A DNA stretch of 37,572 nucleotides from Escherichia albertii NBRC 107761 = DSM 17582 (GTDB taxonomy: Bacteria; Pseudomonadota; Gammaproteobacteria; Enterobacterales; Enterobacteriaceae): the NCBI RefSeq assembly GCF_000759775.1, contig NZ_BBMY01000033.1, positions 1 to 37,572 of the forward strand. The letters run 5' to 3'. Below, in pieces: positions 1-9,852 of this stretch (the stretch's first letter is position 1; each line of letters begins with the position of its first letter). The position numbers and the translations under genes are program-made. Below the pieces are notes generated by a model. It made no database searches, was not told the origin of the DNA, and was given only the letters and a program-made list of their open reading frames with translations.

Positions 1-379
1 CCGACAACATCATCTGCCACTTCTGCTCGCGATTCAGCTCCGTAAGCGGAACGGCTGGAATACGCGGCGTCTTTCTCAGAGCCACTAATTTTTCCCGACT
101 GTTATGCCGCAGACGCGCATAGATTTGCGCATCAATCTCAACCACTTTTACTAACCGCTGACACTGGCATCCCCGCCCTTCCAGCTTATTAGGGATCATC
201 TTAACTTCGCAGCTTATTTCTGCGACTTCCGACAGAATATAAGTCAGGGTATTAATCGCCTTGCTGTGTTCAATATCGAAATGGATAGAAATCTCTCTTG
301 CTGTCACCCACCGGTTTTCAGCCATCATCCATTCGGCGATTAACAAATAGAGTGGTTTTTCAACATATCCTTCACACAT
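1..379 (-). CDS. caiF: CaiF, carnitine operon activator (3' end cut by window edge)
   Basis: Transcriptional activator of the anaerobic carnitine genes (caiTABCDE and fixABCX). The reverse-strand frame opens with MCEGYVEKPLYLLIAEW from ATG at 379, preceded by a GGAG-type ribosome site. About 126 codons are visible, reading out of the window at ...REQKWQMMLS. The family length I remember is 131 residues, so only about five codons should be missing. The N-terminal part resembles a winged-helix DNA-binding fold, and a cysteine-containing stretch (GRGCQCQRL) follows in the middle. It is transcribed in the same direction as carB but separated by about 260 bp that contains the carAB terminator, so it should have its own promoter. 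The identification rests on recognising the protein sequence. Confidence 0.9.
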   Translation of the reverse strand, partial: MCEGYVEKPLYLLIAEWMMAENRWVTAREISIHFDIEHSKAINTLTYILSEVAEISCEVKMIPNKLEGRGCQCQRLVKVVEIDAQIYARLRHNSREKLVALRKTPRIPAVPLTELNREQKWQMMLS

Positions 380-638
380 ACAAACTCCAGTTTCACAAAT
401 TAAAAATCTGGCTATGACTTGTTCGGAATGAATAAAACAAGGCCATATTAAAATTGTGGATATATCGATAGTATGCAACTTAACTGTGGATTAGTGTGAG
501 CTAAATCCTGCTTATGCCATCAAAAATATAAATTCCAAGAAAGATTTGCTTTATAGGCAAAAAAACGGTCCTCAGCAGAGAACCGTATTCGTTATTCGAT
601 CAAAATAGCGGATAAAAAATATCCGCCATAACACATTA
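380..638. other. carB-caiF intergenic region
   Basis: No gene is seen. It holds the carAB terminator (558-586), a second perfect short hairpin close to the carB stop (about 607-625, stem GCGGATA/TATCCGC), and the AT-rich caiF promoter region (about 380-540). In K-12 caiF is known to be controlled by CRP and FNR; I did not find a convincing consensus site by eye. Confidence 0.6.
558..586 (-). terminator. Rho-independent terminator after carAB
   Basis: Read on the reverse strand there is a 9-bp stem ACGGTTCTC / GAGGACCGT (one T-G wobble) with loop TGCT, followed directly by seven T residues. It lies about 50 bp past the carB stop. Confidence 0.85.
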
Positions 639-3600
639 TTATTTGATCTGTGCGTGCATTTCCTGTACCGAAATAACTTTTTCGGTCGCATCGGCATTCA
701 GCGCCATCGCAGTGGCAAAACCGCCGTTCAGGGTGGTGTCATAATGCACTTTATATTGCAGCGCACTACGACGAATCACGCGGGAATCTTCAATTGCGCG
801 GCGACCTGAGGTGGTGTTGATGATGTAGGTATATTCGCCATTCTTGATACGGTCCTGAATGTGCGGACGACCTTCATGCACCTTGTTTACCAGACGCGGA
901 TTGATGCCCGCTTCGCCCAGCACAATCGCCGTACCGTGGGTCGCATCCAGCTCAAAGCCCTGTTTCAGCAGTTTTGCCGCCAGGTCCACCACGCGCTCTT
1001 TGTCACCTTCACGCACGGAGAGCAGCGCACGACCGTGTTTCTTCATGGTGGAGTTGCTACCCAGTTGTGCTTTGGCAAACGCTTCAGCAAAAGTGCGACC
1101 CACGCCCATCACTTCCCCGGTAGAACGCATTTCTGGTCCTAACAGCGGGTCAACGCCAGGGAATTTGTTGAACGGCAGCACCACTTCTTTCACCGAGTAA
1201 TACGGCGGGATAACTTCTTTGGTCACGCCCTGCTCAGCCAGCGTTTTACCTGCCATCACGCGTGCTGCCACTTTCGCCAGCGGTACACCGGTCGCTTTGG
1301 AGACGAACGGAACGGTACGCGCTGCACGCGGGTTAACTTCAATCAGGTAGACTTCGTTGTTTTTCACCGCAAACTGCACGTTCATCAGGCCGCGCACCTG
1401 CAATTCGAAGGCTAGTTTCTGCACCTGTTGGCGCATCACATCCTGTATTTCCTGGCTTAAGGTGTACGCTGGCAGAGAACATGCGGAGTCACCGGAGTGC
1501 ACGCCCGCCTGTTCGATATGTTCCATGATGCCGCCAATCAGCACCATTTCGCCGTCGCAGATGGCGTCCACATCGACTTCTACCGCGTCATCGAGGAAGT
1601 GGTCCAGCAGTACCGGCGCATCGTTAGACACGCTGACCGCCGTCTGGAAGTAGCGGCGCAGGTCGGCTTCGTCGTAAACGATTTCCATCGCGCGACCGCC
1701 GAGAACGTAAGACGGGCGCACCACCAGCGGGTAACCAATCTCTTTCGCCTTCTCTACCGCCATTTCAATGGTGGTCACGGTGGCGTTCGCCGGTTGTTTC
1801 AGTTTCAGACGGTCAACCGCGTGCTGGAAACGTTCACGGTCTTCCGCACGGTCGATGGCATCCGGGCTGGTGCCGATAACCGGTACGCCAGCAGCTTCCA
1901 GCGCGCGCGCCAGTTTCAGCGGGGTCTGACCGCCGTACTGCACGATAACGCCTTTCGGCTTCTCAATACGCACAATTTCCAGCACGTCTTCCAGGGTTAC
2001 CGGCTCGAAGTAGAGACGGTCGGAAGTGTCGTAATCGGTGGAAACGGTTTCCGGGTTACAGTTAACCATGATGGTTTCATAACCGTCTTCACGCAGCGCC
2101 AGCGAGGCGTGTACACAGCAGTAGTCGAACTCGATACCCTGACCGATACGGTTCGGACCGCCGCCCAGCACCATAATTTTTTCACGGTCAGTAGACGGAT
2201 TCGCTTCGCACTCTTCTTCATAGGTGGAGTACATGTACGCGGTGTCAGTGGCGAACTCTGCCGCACAAGTATCCACGCGCTTGTAGACCGGATGCAGGTC
2301 ATACTGGTCACGCAGCTTGCGGATTTCTGCTTCGCGTACGCCCGCCAGTTTTGCCAGGCGCGCATCGGCAAAGCCTTTACGTTTCAACTGGCGCAGGAAG
2401 TCAGCGTTCAGGCCAGTGATACCCACTTCTGCCACTTTCTCTTCCAGACGCACCAGTTCTTCGATTTGTACCAGGAACCAGCGATCGATGTTAGTCAGAT
2501 TAAACACGCCATCCACAGACAGGCCTGCGCGGAAGGCATCGGCGATGTACCAGATACGCTCTGCGCCAGCGTCTTTCAGTTCACGGCGGATTTTAGTCAG
2601 CGCTTCCGGGTCATCAAGGCTGACTTTCGGGTCGAAACCCGTCGCGCCAACTTCGAGGCCGCGCAGGGCTTTTTGCAGCGATTCCTGCTGGGTGCGACCA
2701 ATCGCCATCACTTCGCCAACCGATTTCATCTGGGTGGTCAGACGGTCATTAGCCCCGGCAAATTTCTCGAAGTTGAAGCGAGGAATTTTCGTCACAACGT
2801 AATCGATAGACGGTTCGAAGGAAGCCGGAGTGCGACCGCCAGTGATGTCATTCATCAGTTCGTCGAGGGTATAACCGACCGCCAGTTTCGCTGCCACTTT
2901 GGCAATCGGGAAGCCGGTGGCTTTCGACGCCAGCGCCGAAGAACGGGATACACGCGGGTTCATTTCGATAACAATCAGACGACCGTTTTTTGGGTTAACC
3001 GCAAACTGGACGTTAGAACCGCCGGTTTCCACACCGATTTCACGCAGTACCGCCATCGAGGCGTTACGCATGATTTGGTATTCTTTGTCGGTCAGCGTTT
3101 GCGCTGGCGCTACAGTGATGGAATCACCAGTATGGATGCCCATCGCGTCGAAGTTTTCGATAGAGCAGACGATGATGCAGTTGTCGTTTTTATCACGCAC
3201 CACTTCCATCTCGTACTCTTTCCAGCCTATCAACGACTCATCAATCAGCAGCTCTTTGGTCGGGGAGAGATCCAGACCGCGGGCACAAATTTCTTCAAAT
3301 TCTTCGCGGTTATAAGCGATACCGCCACCGCTACCGCCCATGGTAAAGGATGGGCGAATAATGCACGGGAAACCAACTTCAGCGGCAACCGCCAGCGCTT
3401 CTTCCATTGAGTGTGCGATGCCGGAGCGCGCAGTTTCCAGACCGATTTTCTTCATCGCCACGTCGAAACGGCGACGGTCTTCTGCTTTATCTATCGCGTC
3501 AGCGGTGGCACCAATCATAGTGACGCCGAACTCTTCCAGCACGCCCTGACGTTCCAGCTCCAGCGCACAGTTCAGCGCCGTCTGACCGCCCATCGTCGGC

Positions 3601-3860
3601 AGCACTGCATCCGGGCGCTCTTTTTCAATAATCTTGCGTACCACTTCCCAGTGAATCGGCTCGATGTAGGTTGCATCGGCCATTTCCGGGTCGGTCATGA
3701 TGGTCGCTGGGTTAGAGTTCACCAGAATGACGCGGTAACCCTCTTCGCGCAGGGCTTTACATGCTTGCGCGCCAGAGTAGTCAAACTCACACGCCTGACC
3801 GATAACAATCGGGCCCGCACCCAGAATCAGGATACTTTTTATATCTGTACGTTTTGGCAT
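639..3860 (-). CDS. carB: Carbamoyl-phosphate synthase, large subunit
   Basis: Large subunit of carbamoyl-phosphate synthase. It makes carbamoyl phosphate from bicarbonate, ammonia delivered from CarA, and two ATP, feeding arginine and pyrimidine synthesis. At 1,073 residues it is full length. The protein has two homologous ATP-grasp halves: the first opens with [19 protein letters not shown] near residue 13, the second with [17 protein letters not shown] near residue 560. The C-terminal region is the allosteric domain that binds UMP, IMP and ornithine in the family. The start lies 17 bp after the carA stop with a GGAG ribosome site, so the two are one operon. The end coincides with a hairpin and strong terminator. 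No damage is seen. Confidence 0.98.
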   Translation of the reverse strand: MPKRTDIKSILILGAGPIVIGQACEFDYSGAQACKALREEGYRVILVNSNPATIMTDPEMADATYIEPIHWEVVRKIIEKERPDAVLPTMGGQTALNCALELERQGVLEEFGVTMIGATADAIDKAEDRRRFDVAMKKIGLETARSGIAHSMEEALAVAAEVGFPCIIRPSFTMGGSGGGIAYNREEFEEICARGLDLSPTKELLIDESLIGWKEYEMEVVRDKNDNCIIVCSIENFDAMGIHTGDSITVAPAQTLTDKEYQIMRNASMAVLREIGVETGGSNVQFAVNPKNGRLIVIEMNPRVSRSSALASKATGFPIAKVAAKLAVGYTLDELMNDITGGRTPASFEPSIDYVVTKIPRFNFEKFAGANDRLTTQMKSVGEVMAIGRTQQESLQKALRGLEVGATGFDPKVSLDDPEALTKIRRELKDAGAERIWYIADAFRAGLSVDGVFNLTNIDRWFLVQIEELVRLEEKVAEVGITGLNADFLRQLKRKGFADARLAKLAGVREAEIRKLRDQYDLHPVYKRVDTCAAEFATDTAYMYSTYEEECEANPSTDREKIMVLGGGPNRIGQGIEFDYCCVHASLALREDGYETIMVNCNPETVSTDYDTSDRLYFEPVTLEDVLEIVRIEKPKGVIVQYGGQTPLKLARALEAAGVPVIGTSPDAIDRAEDRERFQHAVDRLKLKQPANATVTTIEMAVEKAKEIGYPLVVRPSYVLGGRAMEIVYDEADLRRYFQTAVSVSNDAPVLLDHFLDDAVEVDVDAICDGEMVLIGGIMEHIEQAGVHSGDSACSLPAYTLSQEIQDVMRQQVQKLAFELQVRGLMNVQFAVKNNEVYLIEVNPRAARTVPFVSKATGVPLAKVAARVMAGKTLAEQGVTKEVIPPYYSVKEVVLPFNKFPGVDPLLGPEMRSTGEVMGVGRTFAEAFAKAQLGSNSTMKKHGRALLSVREGDKERVVDLAAKLLKQGFELDATHGTAIVLGEAGINPRLVNKVHEGRPHIQDRIKNGEYTYIINTTSGRRAIEDSRVIRRSALQYKVHYDTTLNGGFATAMALNADATEKVISVQEMHAQIK

Positions 3861-3877
3861 GGCTCTTTTACTCCTGA

Positions 3878-5026
3878 TTACTTAGCGGTTTTACGGTACT
3901 GCTCAATTAACTCGATAAAGTGGTCGAACAACGGCGCGGCGTCGTGCGGACCGGGGCTGGCCTCAGGGTGGCCCTGGAAGCTGAATGCCGGTTTATCGGT
4001 GCGATGAATCCCCTGTAACGTACCGTCGAACAGGGATTTGTGTGTCACGCGCAGGTTTGCAGGCAATGTTGCTTCATCCACCGCAAAACCGTGGTTCTGG
4101 GCGGTAATCATCACCACATTTTTCTCAACATCTTTAACCGGATGGTTGCCGCCGTGGTGACCAAATTTCATTTTGATGGTCTTCGCACCACTGGCCAGCG
4201 CCAGCAGCTGATGACCGAGGCAGATACCAAATACCGGAATATCGGTTTCGAGGAATTTCTGGATGGCGGTAATGGCGTAATCACATGGTGCCGGGTCGCC
4301 AGGACCGTTGGAGAGGAAGATGCCGTCTGGATTCATTTTCAGCACATCTTCAGCCGGGGTTTGCGCCGGAACGATGGTCAGGCGACAGCCTCTGTCCACC
4401 AGCATACGCAGGATATTGCGTTTGGCGCCGAAATCATAAGCCACCACATGGAACGGCAGCTCGTCTTCTTTTTTCGCTTCTGGCAGGCCGCCGGTCAGCG
4501 TCCAGCTCCCTTGTGTCCAGCTATAGGTTTCTGCGGTGGTCACTTCTTTTGCCAGATCCATACCGTTCAGACCTGGGAACGCGCGGGCTTTTTCTAATGC
4601 CAGCGCCGCATCCGGGTTATCGCCCGCGATGATGCAACCATTCTGTGCGCCCTTTTCACGCAGCAAACGCGTCAGCTTACGGGTATCGATATCGGCAATC
4701 GCCACGATGTTATGGCGTTTCAGGTAAGAAGAGAGGTCTTCGGTATTACGGAAGTTGCTGGCAATCAGCGGCAGGTCGCGAATCACCAGACCTTGGGCAT
4801 GTACCTGAGAGGATTCTTCATCGGCTTCATTGGTGCCGACATTACCGATATGAGGATAAGTAAGAGTGACGATTTGGCGAGAATAAGAAGGATCAGTGAG
4901 GATTTCTTGATAACCGGTCATTGAAGTATTGAAAACGACTTCCCCAACCGCCGAACCTGTTGCCCCTATGGCCCGACCGTGAAACTGGGTTCCGTCTTCC
5001 AGAACCAATAGCGCTGACTTAATCAA
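3878..5026 (-). CDS. carA: Carbamoyl-phosphate synthase, small (glutaminase) subunit
   Basis: Glutamine amidotransferase subunit that releases ammonia from glutamine and passes it to CarB. I place the start at the TTG at 5026 ([12 protein letters not shown], 382 aa), which has a strong GGAGG ribosome site just upstream and matches the known E. coli protein. The open frame extends nine codons further, to a GTG at 5053, but that extension runs through an ARG box. The C-terminal class I amidotransferase domain shows the nucleophile motif [14 protein letters not shown] and the late [10 protein letters not shown] with catalytic His and Glu. TTG starts are rare, and here one is conserved in a highly regulated gene. 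Confidence 0.97.
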   Translation of the reverse strand: MIKSALLVLEDGTQFHGRAIGATGSAVGEVVFNTSMTGYQEILTDPSYSRQIVTLTYPHIGNVGTNEADEESSQVHAQGLVIRDLPLIASNFRNTEDLSSYLKRHNIVAIADIDTRKLTRLLREKGAQNGCIIAGDNPDAALALEKARAFPGLNGMDLAKEVTTAETYSWTQGSWTLTGGLPEAKKEDELPFHVVAYDFGAKRNILRMLVDRGCRLTIVPAQTPAEDVLKMNPDGIFLSNGPGDPAPCDYAITAIQKFLETDIPVFGICLGHQLLALASGAKTIKMKFGHHGGNHPVKDVEKNVVMITAQNHGFAVDEATLPANLRVTHKSLFDGTLQGIHRTDKPAFSFQGHPEASPGPHDAAPLFDHFIELIEQYRKTAK

Positions 5027-5036
5027 AACACCCTCC

Positions 5037-5075
5037 AGAGAATATTCACTCACTTTATTTGCATATTAATTCACA
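5037..5075 (-). promoter_or_regulatory. Tandem ARG boxes (ArgR operator) of carAB
   Basis: Two 18-bp imperfect palindromes resembling the ArgR consensus lie at 5058-5075 (reverse strand TGTGAATTAATATGCAAA) and 5037-5054 (AGTGAGTGAATATTCTCT). They are separated by 3 bp, the usual tandem spacing. They overlap the -10 of promoter P2 and the region before the carA start, as expected for arginine repression. Confidence 0.85.
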
Positions 5076-5088
5076 ATGATGACGTAAA
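5060..5088 (-). promoter_or_regulatory. carAB promoter P2 (arginine-controlled)
   Basis: On the reverse strand, -35 TTTACG (5088-5083), a 17-bp spacer and -10 TATGCA (5065-5060). The -10 sits inside the upstream ARG box, which agrees with the known arginine-repressed downstream promoter of carAB. Confidence 0.75.
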
Positions 5089-5132
5089 TCAATGCAAATC
5101 TGCTTACCGACGAATTTCTGGCAAACGGCGGC

Positions 5133-5161
5133 ATTCTGGAGATAAGTGGGTTAAATGTCAA
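5133..5161 (-). promoter_or_regulatory. carAB promoter P1 (pyrimidine/purine-controlled)
   Basis: On the reverse strand, -35 TTGACA (5161-5156), a 17-bp spacer and -10 CAGAAT (5138-5133). It lies about 70 bp upstream of P2, as in the described carAB tandem promoter arrangement. Confidence 0.8.
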
Positions 5162-5246
5162 CTTAATGACGGGATTTTTTATATAATTTCGCGGCTCATG
5201 CATGTTTTACAGGCATTAAGCGATAAAAATATCGCATAACATTGTC

Positions 5247-5262
5247 TGGAAAACGCTTGCGT
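5247..5262 (-). promoter_or_regulatory. PurR-like box upstream of carAB P1
   Basis: Reverse strand ACGCAAGCGTTTTCCA closely matches the PurR operator consensus ACGCAAACGTTTNCNT. PurR control of carAB P1 is established in E. coli. Confidence 0.75.
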
Positions 5263-5302
5263 AACGAGAAGATTGCATGAAATAAAAATACGTAGAAAAA
5301 AG

Positions 5303-5318
5303 TGGACCAAATGGTCAA
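5303..5318 (-). promoter_or_regulatory. RutR-like palindrome upstream of carAB
   Basis: TTGACCA-TT-TGGTCCA on the reverse strand is a one-mismatch copy of the RutR (uracil/thymine-sensing TetR-family regulator) site TTGACCANNTGGTCAA. RutR is known to act on carAB P1. Confidence 0.75.
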
Positions 5319-5392
5319 AATTTACATTAAAACAACAAAAACAGAAGGTAAAATAGGTGTTTTTTAGAACTTGATGAAAATTTTCAAACATA

Positions 5393-5429
5393 ATAACAAA
5401 AATAAAAGGGCCAAAAATAAAAGCCCTTT
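5393..5429 (-). terminator. Probable terminator downstream of dapB
   Basis: Reverse strand AAAGGGC / GCCCTTT stem with an 11-base T-rich loop, followed by TATTTTTG. A second perfect 10-bp hairpin (AACTATTATT / AATAATAGTT) lies between it and the dapB stop, around 5445-5475. Confidence 0.6.
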
Positions 5430-5481
5430 GCAATCATGAATATACAACTATTATTCTTGTGCAAAAATAATAGTTTTGTTA

Positions 5482-6318
<837 letters not shown>

Positions 6319-6424
6319 TTAATTGCATAGATCGTTTTCAGAGTAACCAGCGCATTGCTACGCCGCCAGCCAAAAACGCCGATAATTAGAATTTAATGAT
6401 AAACAGGGAGGGATATCAGTGGAA

Positions 6425-6454
6425 GGCATGACGCAAAAACGGCCACGTCATGCC
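6425..6454 (-). terminator. Perfect inverted repeat after the DUF805 gene
   Basis: GGCATGACG and CGTCATGCC form a perfect 9-bp stem with a 12-base loop containing TTTTT, 9 bp past the DUF805 stop. There is no T-run after the stem, so it is more likely a Rho-type end or an mRNA 3' stabiliser than a classical terminator. Confidence 0.45.
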
Positions 6455-6462
6455 CTCTTGCA

Positions 6463-6828
6463 TTATGCCTGGTTTTGTGATTTTGACGGCAGGCAGCACA
6501 TTATTAGCAGAAATATGCCCGTAAAAGGGATCAACACGACAATAGCAAACCACCACCCCGAATGCCCGATATCGTGCATCCTTCTGACGATTAACGCTAT
6601 CGCTGGCACAGCAAAAATCAACGTTAAGAGAAATGAAACGGGCAGCGCATAAAAAAGGAAAACACCGTAATCACGGTCAATTGTTGTCGCACACCACCAG
6701 CATAAAAGCGGCAGCAAGCAGATAGCGACACTACCACTCATAAACGACCAGAACTCAAAACGGGTGGCAACGCCTTCATAATTAAAGATATTCTTCCCCC
6801 CCGCTAAATACGCTTCTCCATACGTCAT
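6463..6828 (-). CDS. DUF805 family inner-membrane protein (accessory)
   Basis: A 121-residue membrane protein of the DUF805 family (YhaH/YhaI-like), of unknown function. Evidence is the family hallmark IVRRMHDIGHSGWW near residues 80-93, and three to four hydrophobic segments (about 31-48, 54-79 and 92-112). It has a very good ribosome site (AAGGAGGAG) and begins 22 bp after the rihC stop, so it is probably co-transcribed with rihC. In K-12, as I remember it, rihC and dapB are separated by only about 170 bp, so this gene is an accessory addition or an ancestral gene lost from K-12. The membrane topology is inferred from hydrophobicity. I cannot assign a function. Confidence 0.8.
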   Translation of the reverse strand: MTYGEAYLAGGKNIFNYEGVATRFEFWSFMSGSVAICLLPLLCWWCATTIDRDYGVFLFYALPVSFLLTLIFAVPAIALIVRRMHDIGHSGWWFAIVVLIPFTGIFLLIMCCLPSKSQNQA

Positions 6829-6850
6829 TAAGCTCCTCCTTGCTCTGCAA

Positions 6851-7765
6851 TTACTTCGCCAGGGCTAAGACCTCAGCTACCCACTGGCGAAAGCCATTCA
6901 CGTCCAGATCCAGCGCCACCCGAACGTTGGCAGGTTTACCCATGCGACCTTCGATATCCACAACCGTAGTACCGGAGGTAAATTCCCCCTGAGTTTCCAC
7001 CGCAACAAAACACGGTTTGAGAGTGAACAAGTCCGGGCGCACCAGCCAGGCGATGGCACAGAGATCATGCATTCGCAGACCGCTTTGCATACTGCCGCTG
7101 CGATAGTGGCTAAACAGCGCGTGGAGCATTTTTCCGGTGCGATTTAATTCAGGCAACGTGGAGAGATACTCCGGGGTTAACATCGCCTGATTGGTGACGT
7201 CCAGACCACACATCACAATATCCAGCCCACTCTGGAAGACCTGAGCAGCAGCTTCAGGATCGACAGCAATATTAAACTCGGCATTTGGTGTTAAATTACC
7301 ACGCCCCGCTGACCCCCCCATGATCACCAGGCGACGAATATTCGGTTTGCATTCCGGGCATTGCGAGAGCAGTAACGCAATATTGGTCAACGGGCCAATT
7401 GCCACCAGCGTAATAGGCTCTGGAGCTGTCATTAACGCATCCCGAATAGCAAGAAAGGCTGGTTTCTCTAATGGTTTTCGGTTGTGCTCAACGAAGTCGT
7501 AACCTTCCATGCCTGATTCGCCGTGAACATGCGATGCATCGCGCGGCGCACGCACCAACGGCACGGCAGCCCCCTGAGCGAGAGGGATATCCGCATTCCA
7601 GAAATGCAACAGTTGCAGCGCGTTTCGGGTAGTTTTCTGTACGGAAACATTGCCTCCAACGGTAGTCATTAGCTGAAGATCCAGCTCAGGGGCAAAAAGC
7701 GCGGCGGCAATTGCCGCAGCATCGTCGATACCGGGATCGGTATCTAAAAAAATTGGCAAACGCAT
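6851..7765 (-). CDS. rihC: Ribonucleoside hydrolase RihC (non-specific)
   Basis: Hydrolyses purine and pyrimidine ribonucleosides to base plus ribose in the cytoplasm. It is 304 residues, the family length. The calcium-binding Asp cluster of nucleoside hydrolases is at the N-terminus ([17 protein letters not shown], residues 7-23), and the mid-protein NPNAEFN-type stretch ([16 protein letters not shown]) is also seen. It follows ispH by about 65 bp that contains a terminator, so it is a separate unit, and probably leads into the DUF805 gene. Confidence 0.96.
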   Translation of the reverse strand: MRLPIFLDTDPGIDDAAAIAAALFAPELDLQLMTTVGGNVSVQKTTRNALQLLHFWNADIPLAQGAAVPLVRAPRDASHVHGESGMEGYDFVEHNRKPLEKPAFLAIRDALMTAPEPITLVAIGPLTNIALLLSQCPECKPNIRRLVIMGGSAGRGNLTPNAEFNIAVDPEAAAQVFQSGLDIVMCGLDVTNQAMLTPEYLSTLPELNRTGKMLHALFSHYRSGSMQSGLRMHDLCAIAWLVRPDLFTLKPCFVAVETQGEFTSGTTVVDIEGRMGKPANVRVALDLDVNGFRQWVAEVLALAK

Positions 7766-7775
7766 ATTTTCTCCA

Positions 7776-7804
7776 TAAAAAATGCCGGTAACAAGACCGG
7801 CATT
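7776..7804 (-). terminator. Terminator after ispH
   Basis: Reverse strand AATGCCGGTC-TTGTT-ACCGGCATT followed by TTTTATGG. This is a strong stem with a T-run, ending the ribF-ileS-lspA-fkpB-ispH operon. Confidence 0.85.
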
Positions 7805-7830
7805 CTCGCATAACTTAGGCTGCTAATGAC

Positions 7831-8781
7831 TTAATCGACTTCACGAATATCCACACGCAGTTCTTTCGGCACTTCGAAAACGATGTTTTCTTCGCGGCCT
7901 TCCAGCGGAATAGCTTCGCCGCCGCCAAGCTGCTGTAAACGTGCAACCACATTCTGCACCAGAATATCCGGGGCCGATGCGCCAGCGGTCACGCCAACAC
8001 AATTGACGCCTTTCACCCACTCTTCCTGGATGTCTGCTGCATCGTCAATCAAAAATGCGTGTCTCCCCATGCGCTGCGCCAGTTCTGCCAGGCGGTTGGA
8101 GTTGGAAGAATTTTTCGACCCCACCACTAACACCACTTCCGCCTGCTCCGCCAGAGCGCGTACCGCTTCCTGACGGTTGGTGGTGGCATAGCAAATATCA
8201 TCTTTACGCGGCCCGACGATTTTCGGGAAGCGTTTACGCAACGCGTCGATCACATCAGATGTGTCATCCACCGACAGGGTGGTCTGGGTCATAAAAGAAA
8301 GCTTCCCTTCATTTTTGACTGTCAGTTTCCACACATCTTCCGGCGATTCGACCAGATACATTCCCCCTTCCGGGTTGCTGTACTGGCCCATCGTACCTTC
8401 TACTTCCGGGTGACCGGCGTGACCGATGAGAATTGACTCTTCACCACGGCGACTGGCGCGGGCGACTTCCATATGCACTTTGGTCACCAGCGGACAGGTC
8501 GCGTCGAATACCGTCAGATCGCGGCTTTTCGCTTCGTTGCGTACCGCCTGAGAAACACCGTGCGCGGAGAAAATCAGAATCGCGCCGTCCGGCACTTCAC
8601 TAATCTGCTCAATAAAGATAGCGCCACGCTCGCGCAGGCTATCGACCACGTAGCGGTTATGCACCACTTCGTGGCGAACATATATCGGTGCGCCGTAAAT
8701 GGCCAGCGCGTTTTCAACAATGCTGATAGCGCGGTCTACCCCGGCACAAAAACCACGTGGGTTGGCCAACAGGATCTGCAT
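7831..8781 (-). CDS. ispH: 4-hydroxy-3-methylbut-2-enyl diphosphate reductase
   Basis: Last enzyme of the MEP isoprenoid pathway, an iron-sulfur reductase giving IPP and DMAPP. I take the start at ATG 8781 ([15 protein letters not shown], 316 aa). The open frame reaches a further 28 codons upstream, but those lie inside fkpB and do not look like the family. The three cluster-ligand cysteines are visible: C12 (GFCAGV), C96 (DATCPLV) and C197 ([10 protein letters not shown]). It starts 1 nt after the fkpB stop, so translation is probably coupled. Confidence 0.97.
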   Translation of the reverse strand: MQILLANPRGFCAGVDRAISIVENALAIYGAPIYVRHEVVHNRYVVDSLRERGAIFIEQISEVPDGAILIFSAHGVSQAVRNEAKSRDLTVFDATCPLVTKVHMEVARASRRGEESILIGHAGHPEVEGTMGQYSNPEGGMYLVESPEDVWKLTVKNEGKLSFMTQTTLSVDDTSDVIDALRKRFPKIVGPRKDDICYATTNRQEAVRALAEQAEVVLVVGSKNSSNSNRLAELAQRMGRHAFLIDDAADIQEEWVKGVNCVGVTAGASAPDILVQNVVARLQQLGGGEAIPLEGREENIVFEVPKELRVDIREVD

Positions 8782-8782
8782 G

Positions 8783-9232
8783 TTACGCCTCCAGTGCCGG
8801 ATCGATTTCCAGCACTTCAATATCAAAATGAACGGTCTGCCCGGCCAGCGGATGGTTGAAATCAACGGTAATGGAGTCGCCGTTAATTTCGCGGATCACG
8901 CCAGGCATCTCACTGCCATCCATTGCGGTAAAAAGCATTATTGCGCCAATTTCTGGCTCGCCTGCCTCCATAAACTCCCGACGGGAGAAGTACTGAATCA
9001 GGTCCGGTGACGGCACGCCAAACGCCGCATCAGGCTCCAGCGAAAAGGTAGTTTTGTCGCCCACTTTCAGCCCCAGCAGGTGTTGCTCCAGCCCTTCGGA
9101 AAGAGAAGCATCACCCAGGCGAAACAGCGCCGGTTTACCGTTGTTGCGAGTAGACTCGGCGGTAGTGCCATCGTCGAGTTTTAGCGTGAAGTGCACCAGG
9201 ACGGCGCTATTGCTCTGTACAGATTCAGACAT
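8783..9232 (-). CDS. fkpB: FKBP-type peptidyl-prolyl isomerase FkpB (SlpA)
   Basis: SlyD-like FKBP-type prolyl isomerase/chaperone of the cytoplasm. The start is ATG 9232 ([15 protein letters not shown], 149 aa). A longer frame to 9310 would run through a REP repeat and is rejected. FKBP features include [12 protein letters not shown], the [13 protein letters not shown] segment and [19 protein letters not shown]. It lies in the ileS-lspA-fkpB-ispH operon, separated from lspA by a pair of REP sequences. Confidence 0.95.
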   Translation of the reverse strand: MSESVQSNSAVLVHFTLKLDDGTTAESTRNNGKPALFRLGDASLSEGLEQHLLGLKVGDKTTFSLEPDAAFGVPSPDLIQYFSRREFMEAGEPEIGAIMLFTAMDGSEMPGVIREINGDSITVDFNHPLAGQTVHFDIEVLEIDPALEA

Positions 9233-9262
9233 GCAGGTTTGCTCTTGTATTTTGAGGATTTT

Positions 9263-9350
9263 TGCCGGATGCGGCGTAAACGCTTTATCCGGCCTACAAT
9301 TTCGCAACAATCTGTAGGCCGGATAAGATGCGCTAGCATCGCATCCGGCA
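9263..9350. repeat. BIME: pair of inverted REP elements
   Basis: Two REP (palindromic unit) copies in opposite orientation: 9263-9297 (GCCGGATGCGGCGTAAACG...) and 9314-9350 (GTAGGCCGGATAAGATGCG...GCATCCGGCA). They lie between lspA and fkpB inside an operon, where such elements usually act on mRNA stability or bind gyrase or IHF. Confidence 0.9.
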
Positions 9351-9357
9351 GGGTTTA

Positions 9358-9852
9358 TTATTGTTTTTTCGCTTTAGAAGGCAAAAAACCTTCCAGCACA
9401 ATCAGTGCCGCACCGACACAAATTGCAGTATCGGCGAGGTTGAAGGTGGCAAAGTGCCAGTCGCCGACGTAGAAGTCGATCATATCGACAACGAAGCCGT
9501 GCCACAGACGGTCGAACAGGTTGCCCAGCGCGCCGCCAATAATCAGCGCGTAAGCGATATTGTTTAGTTTCTGCGTCGCCTTCGAGCGATACATCATCAC
9601 CGTCAGGATCACGCTAATACCAATCGCAATACCGGCAAAGAACCAACGCTGCCAGCCGCCGCTATCGGCAAGGAAACTAAACGCCGCACCATAGTTACGC
9701 GCATAATGCAGATTAAGCGACGGGAACAGCGAAACTGTATCCCCCAGAGCAAAATTCTGGAGGATCAGGTATTTGCTGCCCAGATCGATAATCAGCACGA
9801 CGACTACCAGCCACAGCCAGCGTAGTCCTGTTGAACAGATCGATTGACTCAT
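9358..9852 (-). CDS. lspA: Lipoprotein signal peptidase (signal peptidase II)
   Basis: Inner-membrane aspartyl protease that cleaves the signal peptides of diacylglyceryl-modified prolipoproteins; the target of globomycin. It is 164 residues, the standard length. Four membrane segments are apparent. The catalytic aspartates fall in the two conserved blocks [18 protein letters not shown] and [11 protein letters not shown]. The start ATG overlaps the ileS stop by one base (TGATG), indicating translational coupling. Confidence 0.97.
   Translation of the reverse strand: MSQSICSTGLRWLWLVVVVLIIDLGSKYLILQNFALGDTVSLFPSLNLHYARNYGAAFSFLADSGGWQRWFFAGIAIGISVILTVMMYRSKATQKLNNIAYALIIGGALGNLFDRLWHGFVVDMIDFYVGDWHFATFNLADTAICVGAALIVLEGFLPSKAKKQ

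Noticed and set aside
1497-3410. A 637-codon open frame antisense to carB
   Set aside because: Same explanation: it mirrors the biased codons of carB. No signals for independent expression were seen.
5179-5433. An 84-codon Phe/Cys-rich frame in the dapB-carA gap
   Set aside because: It overlaps the PurR and RutR sites and the leader of carAB P1, has AT-driven composition and no good ribosome site.
8782-8865. 28-codon N-terminal extension of ispH
   Set aside because: It lies within the fkpB coding sequence; the family start [14 protein letters not shown] has C12 in the right place.
9233-9310. 26-codon N-terminal extension of fkpB
   Set aside because: It translates through a REP repeat; the normal start is MSESVQSN.
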